Of a stretch of DNA of 55,893 nt, positions 50,801 to 55,893 are shown piece by piece. Position numbers and translations under genes: made by a program. Below the pieces are notes generated by a model. That model was not told the DNA's origin, did no database searches, and saw only the letters and a program-made list of their open reading frames with translations. Origin of the DNA: JBFISM01 sp041608535 (lineage in GTDB: Bacteria > Actinomycetota > Acidimicrobiia > Spongiisociales > UBA5794); assembly GCA_041608535.1 (NCBI GenBank), contig JBFISM010000007.1, positions 1 through 55,893 on the forward strand, given 5' to 3'. Position 1 is the first letter of the stretch, and each line of letters begins with the position of its first letter.

Positions 50801-51137
50801 GGTCCGAGGTGTGGTTGATGACGAGCTCGGTGATGACCCGCATGTTGCGGGAGTGGGCCTCGTCGAGGAAGTGGCGGAAATCGGTGAGCGTCCCGTAGCT
50901 GGGATGGACGTCGTAGTAGTCGGCGATGTCGTAGCCGTCGTCGCGCAGCGGTGAGGGGTAGAAGGGCAGCAGCCAGATGGCCGTGACACCCAGTGTGCTC
51001 AAGTAGTCGAGACGAGAGGTCAACCCGGGAAAGTCGCCGATGCCGTCGCTGTTGGAATCGGCAAAGGCGCGCACGTGCACCTCGTAGATGACGGCGTCCT
51101 TGTACCACAGCGGCTGGTGCGGCGAGGGCTGGTTCAT
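47880..51137 (-). CDS. treS: Trehalose synthase TreS fused to maltokinase-like domain
   Basis: A 1085-residue fusion. Residues 1-560 are GH13 TreS: WYKDAVIYEVHVRAFADSNS, LLPFYPSPLRDDGYDIADYY, VITELVINHTSDRHPWFQ, DMGVDGVRLDAVPYLYEREG with the nucleophile Asp, MLLAEANQWPEDAVAYFGD with the acid Glu, and FLRNHDELTLEMVTEEDREF with the stabilising Asp. TreS interconverts maltose and trehalose. Residues about 575-1085 are a maltokinase (Pep2/Mak)-type domain, with the kinase-like 'YRLDEVRLIGDRFALVDLSGDH' and LHGDYRLDEVR holding the catalytic-loop Asp. It would phosphorylate maltose to maltose 1-phosphate for GlgE. Convergent with otsA across 87 bp. No glgE or glgB in the window. Confidence 0.93.
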   Translation of the reverse strand: MNQPSPHQPLWYKDAVIYEVHVRAFADSNSDGIGDFPGLTSRLDYLSTLGVTAIWLLPFYPSPLRDDGYDIADYYDVHPSYGTLTDFRHFLDEAHSRNMRVITELVINHTSDRHPWFQRARRAEPGSPERDFYVWSDTADRYRDVRIIFQDTETSNWTWDPIANAYYWHRFFSHQPDLNYDSELVRESVTEVLRFWLDMGVDGVRLDAVPYLYEREGTNGENLPETHAELKRLRSVVDEHYDDRMLLAEANQWPEDAVAYFGDGDECHMAFHFPLMPRLYLALRRESRLPITDILEQTPDIPDTAQWAIFLRNHDELTLEMVTEEDREFMWRTYAPDRRARLNLGIRRRLAPLMEGDRRRIELLYSLLLSLPGTPVIYYGDEIGMGDNIFLADRDGVRTPMQWTSDRNAGFSSANPQSLYLPVIVDPQFHYETVNVEAQHANPNSLLWWVRRMIERRKRHPEIGRGSIDFLDPANDKVLAYLRCDPESEATMVIVANLSSDAHFVELDLSRFSGQGLAEVIGGTAFPQIGELPYLLTLSPYGFYWLQVGGVRDAAVAGDRIFDIVDSIDELVDDQSAAELLGRYVATQAWYADGNAKRGQTRIFDLLQLNPGGTSPWWLAIVDVALADGTSSRYVLPVGLSFAPEEVATESVLFRVRRDEAIGVLYDAMHDAGFHEALLVAIGEGRSMLGRAGTLICTSTLGTVAELAATETQASVHPGSGAIYFEFGPALAVKLYPKIEAGTNPDLELRRYLTDRTDFDDLAEVLGSLEYNSGGIYTLGVMQPSVGSAPTAWSVFQTECHRWLDAIPDDLDPPAAPLPMWTEASGTQHELPAAASLKAAVERADQLAETTAALHLALGSLSEEPDISPLPFTTLYQQGLYQSLRAKIRNEMGAIRRSIVETDGALAGALREVTAAERVLLSRIDPIRRMPMPGRRIRLHGDYRLDEVRLIGDRFALVDLSGDHRQPMSERRLRASPLRDVAEMVRSIEYVGISTARSLPQERQGWGAWWGHVIGDRFVSEYLAQVEDSGLLPDDTAAIHHLLEAYTVSRALHELRWELSMRPDWIAVPLAGIRRMLNLEPALVT

Positions 51138-51215
51138 CCCATCCAGGCTAGGCGGGCCACCGGTGGGTCACCATGGTGCGTGCGCAGGATCTGTGTGGGT
51201 AACCTCCGGCGGCTG

Positions 51216-52064
51216 ATGGCGCACATCTCCTTCCTCTCCGATTTCGGGCTGCGTGACGAGTTCGTGGGGGTGGTCCACGGGGTCATCGCCCGGATCGCTC
51301 CTGAGGTGCGGGTCATCGACATCGGCCACGAGTTCCCTCGTGGCGATGTCAGGGCAGGGGCGCTCGGTCTGTTGCGCGCCGTGCAGTACGTGCCCCAGGG
51401 CGTTGCGCTCGCAGTGATCGACCCCGGGGTCGGCACTTCGCGACGTGCCATCTGCGCCAGCACCCCCTGGGGACACTTCGTCGGTCCCGACAATGGACTG
51501 CTGGCGCCCGCGGTTGCGATGGTGGGTGGTGCCGAGAAGATCGTCGCCCTGGAGAACCCGGAGTTGCAGCTTCCCGCCACCGGAGCAACCTTCCACGGGC
51601 GGGACATCTTTGCTCCCGCAGCCGCGGTGATGGCCTCCGGCCAGGCGACGATCGACGACCTGGGGCCCGAGATCGCGCGTGACTCGGTGACACCGCTGGT
51701 TCTCCCGCTGGTCGAGCACAGCGACACCACGGTGCAGGGTGAGGTGTTGTGGGTCGACCAATTCGGCAATGCCCAGACCAACGTGTCGCCGGAGGATCTG
51801 ACAATGATCGGTGTGCAGCCGGGCGACGACGTGCTGTTGCGGGTGGGAGCCTCCGATTTTCGGCTGCGCTGGGTGACCGCATACGGCGACGTAGACCTGC
51901 AGTCCGGTTTGTTGCACACCGACTCGTACGGCCAGATCGCAGTCGCCGTGCGTGGCGGCAGCGCCGTGGACGAGTTCCCGCTGGGCGATCGGGTTGCGGT
52001 CGGCTTCTCCCGGCCCCCCGGTGGCAGCCGCATCGAGGTTCAGGGTGTGAAGCCGGAGGTCTGA
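51216..52064 (+). CDS. SAM hydrolase/hydroxide adenosyltransferase family (DUF62)
   Basis: A 282-residue DUF62/SAM hydroxide adenosyltransferase, expected to split S-adenosylmethionine to adenosine and methionine. The family motifs are present: ISFLSDFGLRDEFVGVVHGV, VIDIGHEFPRGDVRAGAL, AVIDPGVGTSRRAICAS, HFVGPDNGLLAPAV, FHGRDIFAPAAAVMASG, and the C-terminal VLWVDQFGNAQTN with the conserved FGN. Start ATG 51216 is in frame with the conserved opening; the frame runs upstream over the treS start. It is divergent from treS. The chlorinase/fluorinase relatives have an extra loop that is not evident here, so hydrolase is more likely. Confidence 0.88.
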   Translation: MAHISFLSDFGLRDEFVGVVHGVIARIAPEVRVIDIGHEFPRGDVRAGALGLLRAVQYVPQGVALAVIDPGVGTSRRAICASTPWGHFVGPDNGLLAPAVAMVGGAEKIVALENPELQLPATGATFHGRDIFAPAAAVMASGQATIDDLGPEIARDSVTPLVLPLVEHSDTTVQGEVLWVDQFGNAQTNVSPEDLTMIGVQPGDDVLLRVGASDFRLRWVTAYGDVDLQSGLLHTDSYGQIAVAVRGGSAVDEFPLGDRVAVGFSRPPGGSRIEVQGVKPEV

Positions 52065-52135
52065 GCTTTGACGACGAAGGCGGCGAGGATGAGCAGCAGG
52101 AGCCCGATCATCACGGCAGCGGTGGTGGGACGCAT
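52040..52135 (-). CDS. Possible 31-aa single-membrane-segment peptide
   Basis: A short frame, starting MRPTTAAVMIGLLLLILAAF and ending TSGFTP, that is essentially one transmembrane helix. It lies antisense to the end of the SAM-hydrolase gene and ends within it. Tiny membrane peptides of this kind exist in actinobacteria, but the ribosome site here is weak (GGCGGAG too far upstream), so this may be chance. Confidence 0.3.
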   Translation of the reverse strand: MRPTTAAVMIGLLLLILAAFVVKAQTSGFTP

Positions 52136-52192
52136 GGCGGCGACGATAGAGGCTCCGCCGGAGAACCCGATCGCCGGGGAGGACACAGGCTG

Positions 52193-52447
52193 TTGACCCG
52201 AGACCTCGTCTTCGTCACCAAACCGGATTGCGAGCTGTGCGAGGCCGGTCTGCACACCGTGCGCCGAGCCGCGCAGTGGCTGCGTCTCGAGGTCGAGGTG
52301 GTCACCGCGCAACCCGCAGGGCGCTATGCGGCGTACGAGGAGCGGGTGCCGGTCGTGCTCGCCGGCGGTGATCGCCCGGTGCTCGAAGGCCGCTTCGGTC
52401 TCACCGATGCGATGCAAGCGCTGCTCCGAGTGCGGCTCGGCCGGTGA
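52193..52447 (+). CDS. Glutaredoxin-like (DUF836) thiol protein
   Basis: An 84-residue thioredoxin-fold protein. LVFVTKPDCELCEAGLHTVR holds the C-x-x-C redox motif, followed by a beta strand 'LEVEVVTAQPAGRYAAYEERVPVV' with the cis-Pro equivalent in RVPVVLAG. It resembles the small glutaredoxin-like DUF836 proteins of actinobacteria. The start is a TTG (52193-52195) ten nucleotides after GGGGAGGA; a longer frame overlaps the SAM-hydrolase gene and is not credible. In a mycothiol-using cell it may act as a mycoredoxin-like disulfide reductase, but this is inferred. Confidence 0.75.
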   Translation: MTRDLVFVTKPDCELCEAGLHTVRRAAQWLRLEVEVVTAQPAGRYAAYEERVPVVLAGGDRPVLEGRFGLTDAMQALLRVRLGR

Positions 52448-52550
52448 CGCAAGACGGATGGCACGGCCTCGTGTGGTGTAGACCCGGCGGTCGCAAGTAG
52501 TGTCACGCGGCGCCAGCCCACGCACGGGGAATCTGTCACGAGGAATCCAG

Positions 52551-53561
52551 ATGGCCACCATCTACTACGAAGCCGACACCGACCCGAGCCTCATCGCCAA
52601 CCGCAAGGTTGCGATCATCGGATTCGGAAGCCAGGGCCACGCTCATGCGCTCAACCTGTTCGACTCGGGCATCCCGGTCGTGGTCGGTCTGCGCAAGGGC
52701 TCGACGCGTTGGCAGGAAGCCGAAGAGGCCGGGCTAAGGGTCATGACACCGGCGGAGGCGGCAGCTGCATCGGATCTCGTGATGATGCTCGTGCCGGATC
52801 AGCACATCGCCGATCTCTACGAGGGCGACATCGAACCCCAGCTGGAGGCCGGCGATGCTTTGTTCTTCGCCCACGGTTTCAACATCCACTTCGGAGCCGT
52901 GACGTCGCAGGCAGACATCGATGTCGTGATGGTGGCGCCCAAGGGTCCGGGTCACCTGGTGCGACGCACGTACACAGAGGGCTCCGGTGTGCCGTGTCTG
53001 CTTGCAGTGCATCAGGACGCCACCGGTCAGGCCCATTCGCTCGGGCTGTCCTATGCCTGGGGGATCGGCGGCGCCCGTGCCGGCGTGCTGGAGACCACGT
53101 TCCAGGAGGAAACCGAGACGGATCTCTTCGGGGAGCAGGTGATCTTGTGCGGCGGGGTCTCTGAGTTGATCAAGGCTGCGTTCACCACGATGGTCGAGGC
53201 CGGCTACCAGCCGGAGTCGGCGTACTTCGAGACGCTGCACGAGCTGAAGCTCATCGTGGATCTGCTCTACGAGGGCGGGCTCTCGTGGATGCGCTACTCG
53301 ATCTCCGACACGGCCGAATACGGCGACTACACCCGGGGCCCACGCATCGTCACCGACGAGACGAAAGAGCGCATGCAGGAGATCCTCGCCGAGATCCAGT
53401 CCGGTGCCTTCGCCCGGGAGTGGCTGGCGGAGAGCCGCGCCGGCGCCGGCAACCTCCTCGCCAAACGAACCGAGGAACAGCACCACCTCATCGAAGACGT
53501 CGGCGCCAACCTCCGTGCCATGATGCCTTTTTTGACCCCCAAGGCGCCGCCCGGCGCTTGA
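52551..53561 (+). CDS. ilvC: Ketol-acid reductoisomerase, class I
   Basis: A 336-residue class I KARI, converting acetolactate or acetohydroxybutyrate to the dihydroxy-acid precursor of valine/isoleucine with NAD(P)H and Mg2+. VAIIGFGSQGHAHALNLFDS is the Rossmann G-x-G-x-x-G with ketol-acid loop; APKGPGHLVRRTYTEGSGVP, GLSYAWGIGGARAGVLETTF, EETETDLFGEQVILCGGVSE (metal Asp and Glu) and SAYFETLHELKLIVDLLYEG with MRYSISDTAEYGDYTRGPRI complete the fold. ATG 52551 has GAGGAA eight bases upstream. The rest of the ilv operon is not adjacent. Followed by the YdeI-like gene after 32 bp. Confidence 0.95.
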   Translation: MATIYYEADTDPSLIANRKVAIIGFGSQGHAHALNLFDSGIPVVVGLRKGSTRWQEAEEAGLRVMTPAEAAAASDLVMMLVPDQHIADLYEGDIEPQLEAGDALFFAHGFNIHFGAVTSQADIDVVMVAPKGPGHLVRRTYTEGSGVPCLLAVHQDATGQAHSLGLSYAWGIGGARAGVLETTFQEETETDLFGEQVILCGGVSELIKAAFTTMVEAGYQPESAYFETLHELKLIVDLLYEGGLSWMRYSISDTAEYGDYTRGPRIVTDETKERMQEILAEIQSGAFAREWLAESRAGAGNLLAKRTEEQHHLIEDVGANLRAMMPFLTPKAPPGA

Positions 53562-53593
53562 TCACGATCGGGTGAAGGTCTTCCAACGCTGCG

Positions 53594-54271
53594 ATGGCAA
53601 AGACACGCAAGCCGAACACACCCGAACGCCGCCTGAGCCAGCGGATGGAAACGCGACATGTGGCACGTATCGATGACTTCGACGATCCCATGGCACCTGA
53701 TGGCAAGGAGGTTCTGTTTCCGTCGAGTCGTAGCGAATGGCGTCGATGGCTCGCCTCGAGGTCACAGCGACAGGAAGGTGTCTGGATCGTCTACCGCAAG
53801 AAGACAAGCAGTCTGGACGGTCCGGTCTATGACGACCTGGTCGAGGAAGCCCTGTGCTTCGGATGGATCGACAGTCGGGTCCGGCGGGTGGTGGACGACG
53901 ACCGGGTGATGCAGTGGTTCTCTCCACGTCGAAGCGGTGGGTTGTGGTCGGCGGTCAACAAGAGAAGGATCGGTCGGCTCATCGCCTCCGGACACATGAC
54001 CGAGCGCGGTCAGGCAGCCATCGACCAACCCAAGGCCGACGGCTCGTGGTCTCAGCTCGACGATGTCGATGCCCTGATCGTTCTCCGTGACCTGAGGGCC
54101 GCCCTCCGGGCGGTTTCTGACGCTGAGGCTGCTTATGAAGCACTGGCAAACTCGGCCAAGAAGCAGTATCTCTGGTGGATTCACTCGGCCAAACGGCCCG
54201 CTACCCGCGCTAGCCGGATCGAAGAAACCAACCGGAGGCTCTCGTCCGGGGAAAGCCACGGCCCTCCTTAG
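53594..54271 (+). CDS. YdeI/OmpD-associated family protein
   Basis: A 225-residue protein of the YdeI/OmdA family. It has EVLFPSSRSEWRRWLASRSQ, 'EGVWIVYRKKTSSLDGPVYDDLVEEALCFGWIDS' with the family signature ALCFGWIDSRVRRVVDDDRV, QWFSPRRSGGLWSAVNKRRI and a C-terminal KKQYLWWIHSAKRPATRASR that is the YdhG/YdeI-type end. The family is linked to envelope or antimicrobial-peptide resistance but has no agreed biochemical role. The start ATG 53594 keeps a basic 40-residue N-terminal tail that is longer than usual. Follows ilvC by 32 bp. Confidence 0.82.
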   Translation: MAKTRKPNTPERRLSQRMETRHVARIDDFDDPMAPDGKEVLFPSSRSEWRRWLASRSQRQEGVWIVYRKKTSSLDGPVYDDLVEEALCFGWIDSRVRRVVDDDRVMQWFSPRRSGGLWSAVNKRRIGRLIASGHMTERGQAAIDQPKADGSWSQLDDVDALIVLRDLRAALRAVSDAEAAYEALANSAKKQYLWWIHSAKRPATRASRIEETNRRLSSGESHGPP

Positions 54272-54433
54272 CCCTCCACCCACTGTCCAGGGGCGCAAGC
54301 ACACCCCCGGCGCCGAGTAGCAGCCCACATGTGCGGATCGGCTCGGTTTGAAGTCGCGCTTGCTTCAAGGCGCATGGTCGGCGATGTGTGTCGGGTGTGG
54401 TCGAATGTATCGTCGACGTCGGGAGTCTGTTGG

Positions 54434-54721
54434 GTGACTGAGGAAGACCGAAGAGCGGAGCTAGAAACTGCGTACCACAGCATGAGGTCCGAGCTCATGG
54501 TCGTGCTCTACGAGGAGGACCCAGCTGGATTCGGTCCATCAGTAGCTGCGCCCTCGGACGAATACTCAGAAGAAGCAGCGCTGCTGATGGTCCGCCTGCG
54601 AGGCATCGATACTCGGGCAGGTGTCGAGGAGATCCTCGCCCAGATGTTCGAACGGCCTTCAGATCAACTCATTCGCAGAGTGCACGGAGCGTGGACCGAG
54701 CATGGAGGACCCGACTGGTGA
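54434..54721 (+). CDS. Small acidic hypothetical protein
   Basis: A 95-residue acidic protein beginning VTEEDRRAELETAYHSMRSE. It looks helical, with 'LIRRVHGAWTEHGGPDW' at the end and a repeated D-E-Y-S-E-E-A-A-L-L helix in the middle. GTG 54434 lies eight bases after GGGAG, which I prefer to the earlier in-frame ATG. No family recognised. It shares its strand with the HARE-HTH gene further on and could be an accessory or immunity-like small protein, but nothing in the sequence proves it. Confidence 0.5.
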   Translation: MTEEDRRAELETAYHSMRSELMVVLYEEDPAGFGPSVAAPSDEYSEEAALLMVRLRGIDTRAGVEEILAQMFERPSDQLIRRVHGAWTEHGGPDW

Positions 54722-54831
54722 CGCGACCGCCGATGTGCCGCTCGGCGCTATTGCGGTGACTGCTCGTTTTCAGCCCCGATTTGGCGTTCTGTGCGACTAC
54801 TTCGCGCGCTGCGAAGGCCAGCCGTTGTTCT

Positions 54832-55683
54832 TCAGAGGAAGCGAGCCTGCCGGCTGGCGCGGAGCTCGTCGACAACACCGCGGTGACATGGAGCTCGTTC
54901 CTCGGTCCAGCGCTCGATCCAGCGGCTGTGCGGCTTCGGAGGGGCTTCCGCAACTCCCAGCAGATTCATTGCGAGATCGACTGCCCTGCCGCTAGTGACC
55001 GCGTTGGTGTAAGAGTTCTCAGCGCCCGTGTTGATGCCGGCAGGGTGCTGCTCGGTAGGCGCAGATTCGGTGTACGGGTGCGCCGCCGAATCACGCCGCT
55101 TGAACAGCCAAGCCAGTTCGCCGGCGAGACGCTGATCGAGTGCATCGGGGATCCCGAATGCCGTACGAAAGGCATGTCGCAGCTGTTGATGGCGCTTGTC
55201 CCGCCGCCGCTCGATCAGTATGAGGTACTTGATGTCTCCATAGAGAGCCTCGACCGTATGCGCTGCGGCAGTCACGGCGACCAGCGACGCCCGGAACTCG
55301 ATCAGAAGTGTGTCTGAATGCGCGCCCGACAGGAGTTCCTTGAAGGACCGCCGGGCCTCGAGTTCATGTTCCACCGCAACCTCAAGCCACCGAGCCCACA
55401 TGATCTGCTGCATCTGGATGGACAGACCCGGCGAGCGTTTGCCAAGGCGAACGTCCTGCTCCCTCTGCACGCGTCGCTTCTGGCCGAACTCGTGTTTCAA
55501 CGCCCGTCGCTCTTCTGGGTCGGTCGCCGCCGCGAGGTTCCTCTGGAACTCCTCCTCAAGATCCTTGAAGCGCTGTTGAACGCTCCGTCCAGGATCGCCG
55601 TTCCTGCTCGACACGGGACTCGCCGCTGCCCATGGGCGCAAGTGTTGCATCCGAGCCTGATGGGCCGCGCGTATTCGGGCCAT
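54832..55683 (-). CDS. Helical protein with HEPN-like RDSAAH motif
   Basis: A 283-residue protein, strongly helical and charged. Residues 35-85 (QQRFKDLEEEFQRNLAAATD and on) look like a coiled coil. The C-terminal half reads like a HEPN domain: helices SLVAVTAAAHTVEALYGDIK, QLRHAFRTAFGIPDALDQRL, and AGELAWLFKRRDSAAHPYTE with R-x4-H, the catalytic motif of many HEPN RNases, followed by the helix AVTSGRAVDLAMNLLGVAEA. The identification is from motif shape only. ATG 55681-55683 is chosen as the N-terminus of the first helix; the frame opens further upstream. It faces the HARE-HTH gene with 45 bp between them, a divergent pair. Confidence 0.6.
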   Translation of the reverse strand: MARIRAAHQARMQHLRPWAAASPVSSRNGDPGRSVQQRFKDLEEEFQRNLAAATDPEERRALKHEFGQKRRVQREQDVRLGKRSPGLSIQMQQIMWARWLEVAVEHELEARRSFKELLSGAHSDTLLIEFRASLVAVTAAAHTVEALYGDIKYLILIERRRDKRHQQLRHAFRTAFGIPDALDQRLAGELAWLFKRRDSAAHPYTESAPTEQHPAGINTGAENSYTNAVTSGRAVDLAMNLLGVAEAPPKPHSRWIERWTEERAPCHRGVVDELRASRQARFL

Positions 55684-55728
55684 GGAGACTGCTAGTGGGC
55701 CTTCGGAACGGAGCGTTAGATTCGGGCC

Positions 55729-55893
55729 ATGAGCCAAGACCGCCTGACGTATACAGACGCCGCAGAGGTGGTGCTCACGCGTCATTCGAAAGGTGCGCCG
55801 ATGCACTATCGGCGCATCACCGAGTTGGCGGTCAGCGAGGACTTGATCAAGCCTGGCGGCAAGACTCCTGAGGCGTCGATGGTTGCCTCGATC
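55729..55893 (+). CDS. HARE-HTH domain protein, partial (runs off window)
   Basis: The first 55 residues of a gene cut by the window end. LTYTDAAEVVLTRHSKGAPM with HYRRITELAVSEDLIKPGGK and TPEASM matches the HARE-HTH winged helix (HB1, ASXL, restriction-endonuclease HTH), which binds DNA and is found at the start of Mrr-type and other restriction endonucleases and RNA polymerase delta. ATG 55729 starts directly before the domain. What follows is not visible, so a nuclease is possible but unproven. Divergent from the HEPN-like gene. Confidence 0.75.
   Translation, partial: MSQDRLTYTDAAEVVLTRHSKGAPMHYRRITELAVSEDLIKPGGKTPEASMVASI

Overview
High-GC bacterial DNA, most probably from an actinobacterium and plausibly a deep-branching one such as Acidimicrobiia. 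The support is a mshA-type glycosyltransferase overlapping a YbjN gene (the mycothiol arrangement), a mycothiol-dependent-isomerase-like protein, a DUF1876 protein, a single-chain TreS-maltokinase, Thr/Ser-rich lipoproteins, and frequent GTG starts with 4-nt ATGA/GTGA overlaps. The genus cannot be read from the sequence. I saw no rRNA, tRNA, CRISPR array, transposase or integrase.

Layout. 0-4.4 kb: secreted proteins and lipoproteins on the minus strand (a beta-barrel-like protein, two lipoproteins, an LVIVD/PA-domain protein). 4.7-9.4 kb: a DUF1876 protein, then a tight minus-strand operon of subtilisin-like protease, metallo-beta-lactamase hydrolase and DUF2235 hydrolase. 9.4-14.6 kb: a structured leader, then a sugar island of GT4, GH130, a second GT4 and an alpha/alpha-barrel protein. 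14.8-21.0 kb: five tandem, divergent copies of a cysteine-rich TadG-like secreted protein, with a recurring palindrome and hairpin terminators between them. 21.1-24.5 kb: a fused indolepyruvate:ferredoxin oxidoreductase. 24.6-27.2 kb: small genes (SH3 lipoprotein, MDMPI-like protein, GNAT). 27.4-32.3 kb: surface-polysaccharide genes (pyruvyl transferase, CgeB-like GT, GT2). 32.4-39.1 kb: DUF5655 protein, 61-bp tandem repeats, SDR, YbaK, MFS transporter, acyl-CoA synthetase, Clp1-like kinase and VOC protein. 39.1-39.56 kb: a non-coding block of nested perfect inverted repeats next to DnaA-box-like 9-mers. 39.56-44.2 kb: a five-gene operon of M23 peptidase, asparaginase-II-like protein, GNAT, MshA and YbjN. 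44.3-51.1 kb: a MoaD-membrane fusion, an unknown 316-aa protein, OtsA and TreS-maltokinase (trehalose). 51.2-54.3 kb: SAM hydrolase family protein, glutaredoxin-like protein, IlvC and a YdeI-like protein. 54.4-55.9 kb: a small unknown, a helical protein with an RDSAAH motif, and the start of a HARE-HTH gene.

How they work together. Most of the window is core metabolism and envelope biology: mycothiol, trehalose, isoleucine/valine synthesis and surface glycans. The parts least explained by known biology are the five-copy TadG-like array with shared operator-like sites, the protease-MBL-DUF2235 operon, the MoaD-membrane fusion, the hairpin/DnaA-box block, and the right edge, which may open a DNA- or RNA-targeting accessory region. 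Functions were assigned by reading translated motifs; no database search was run.
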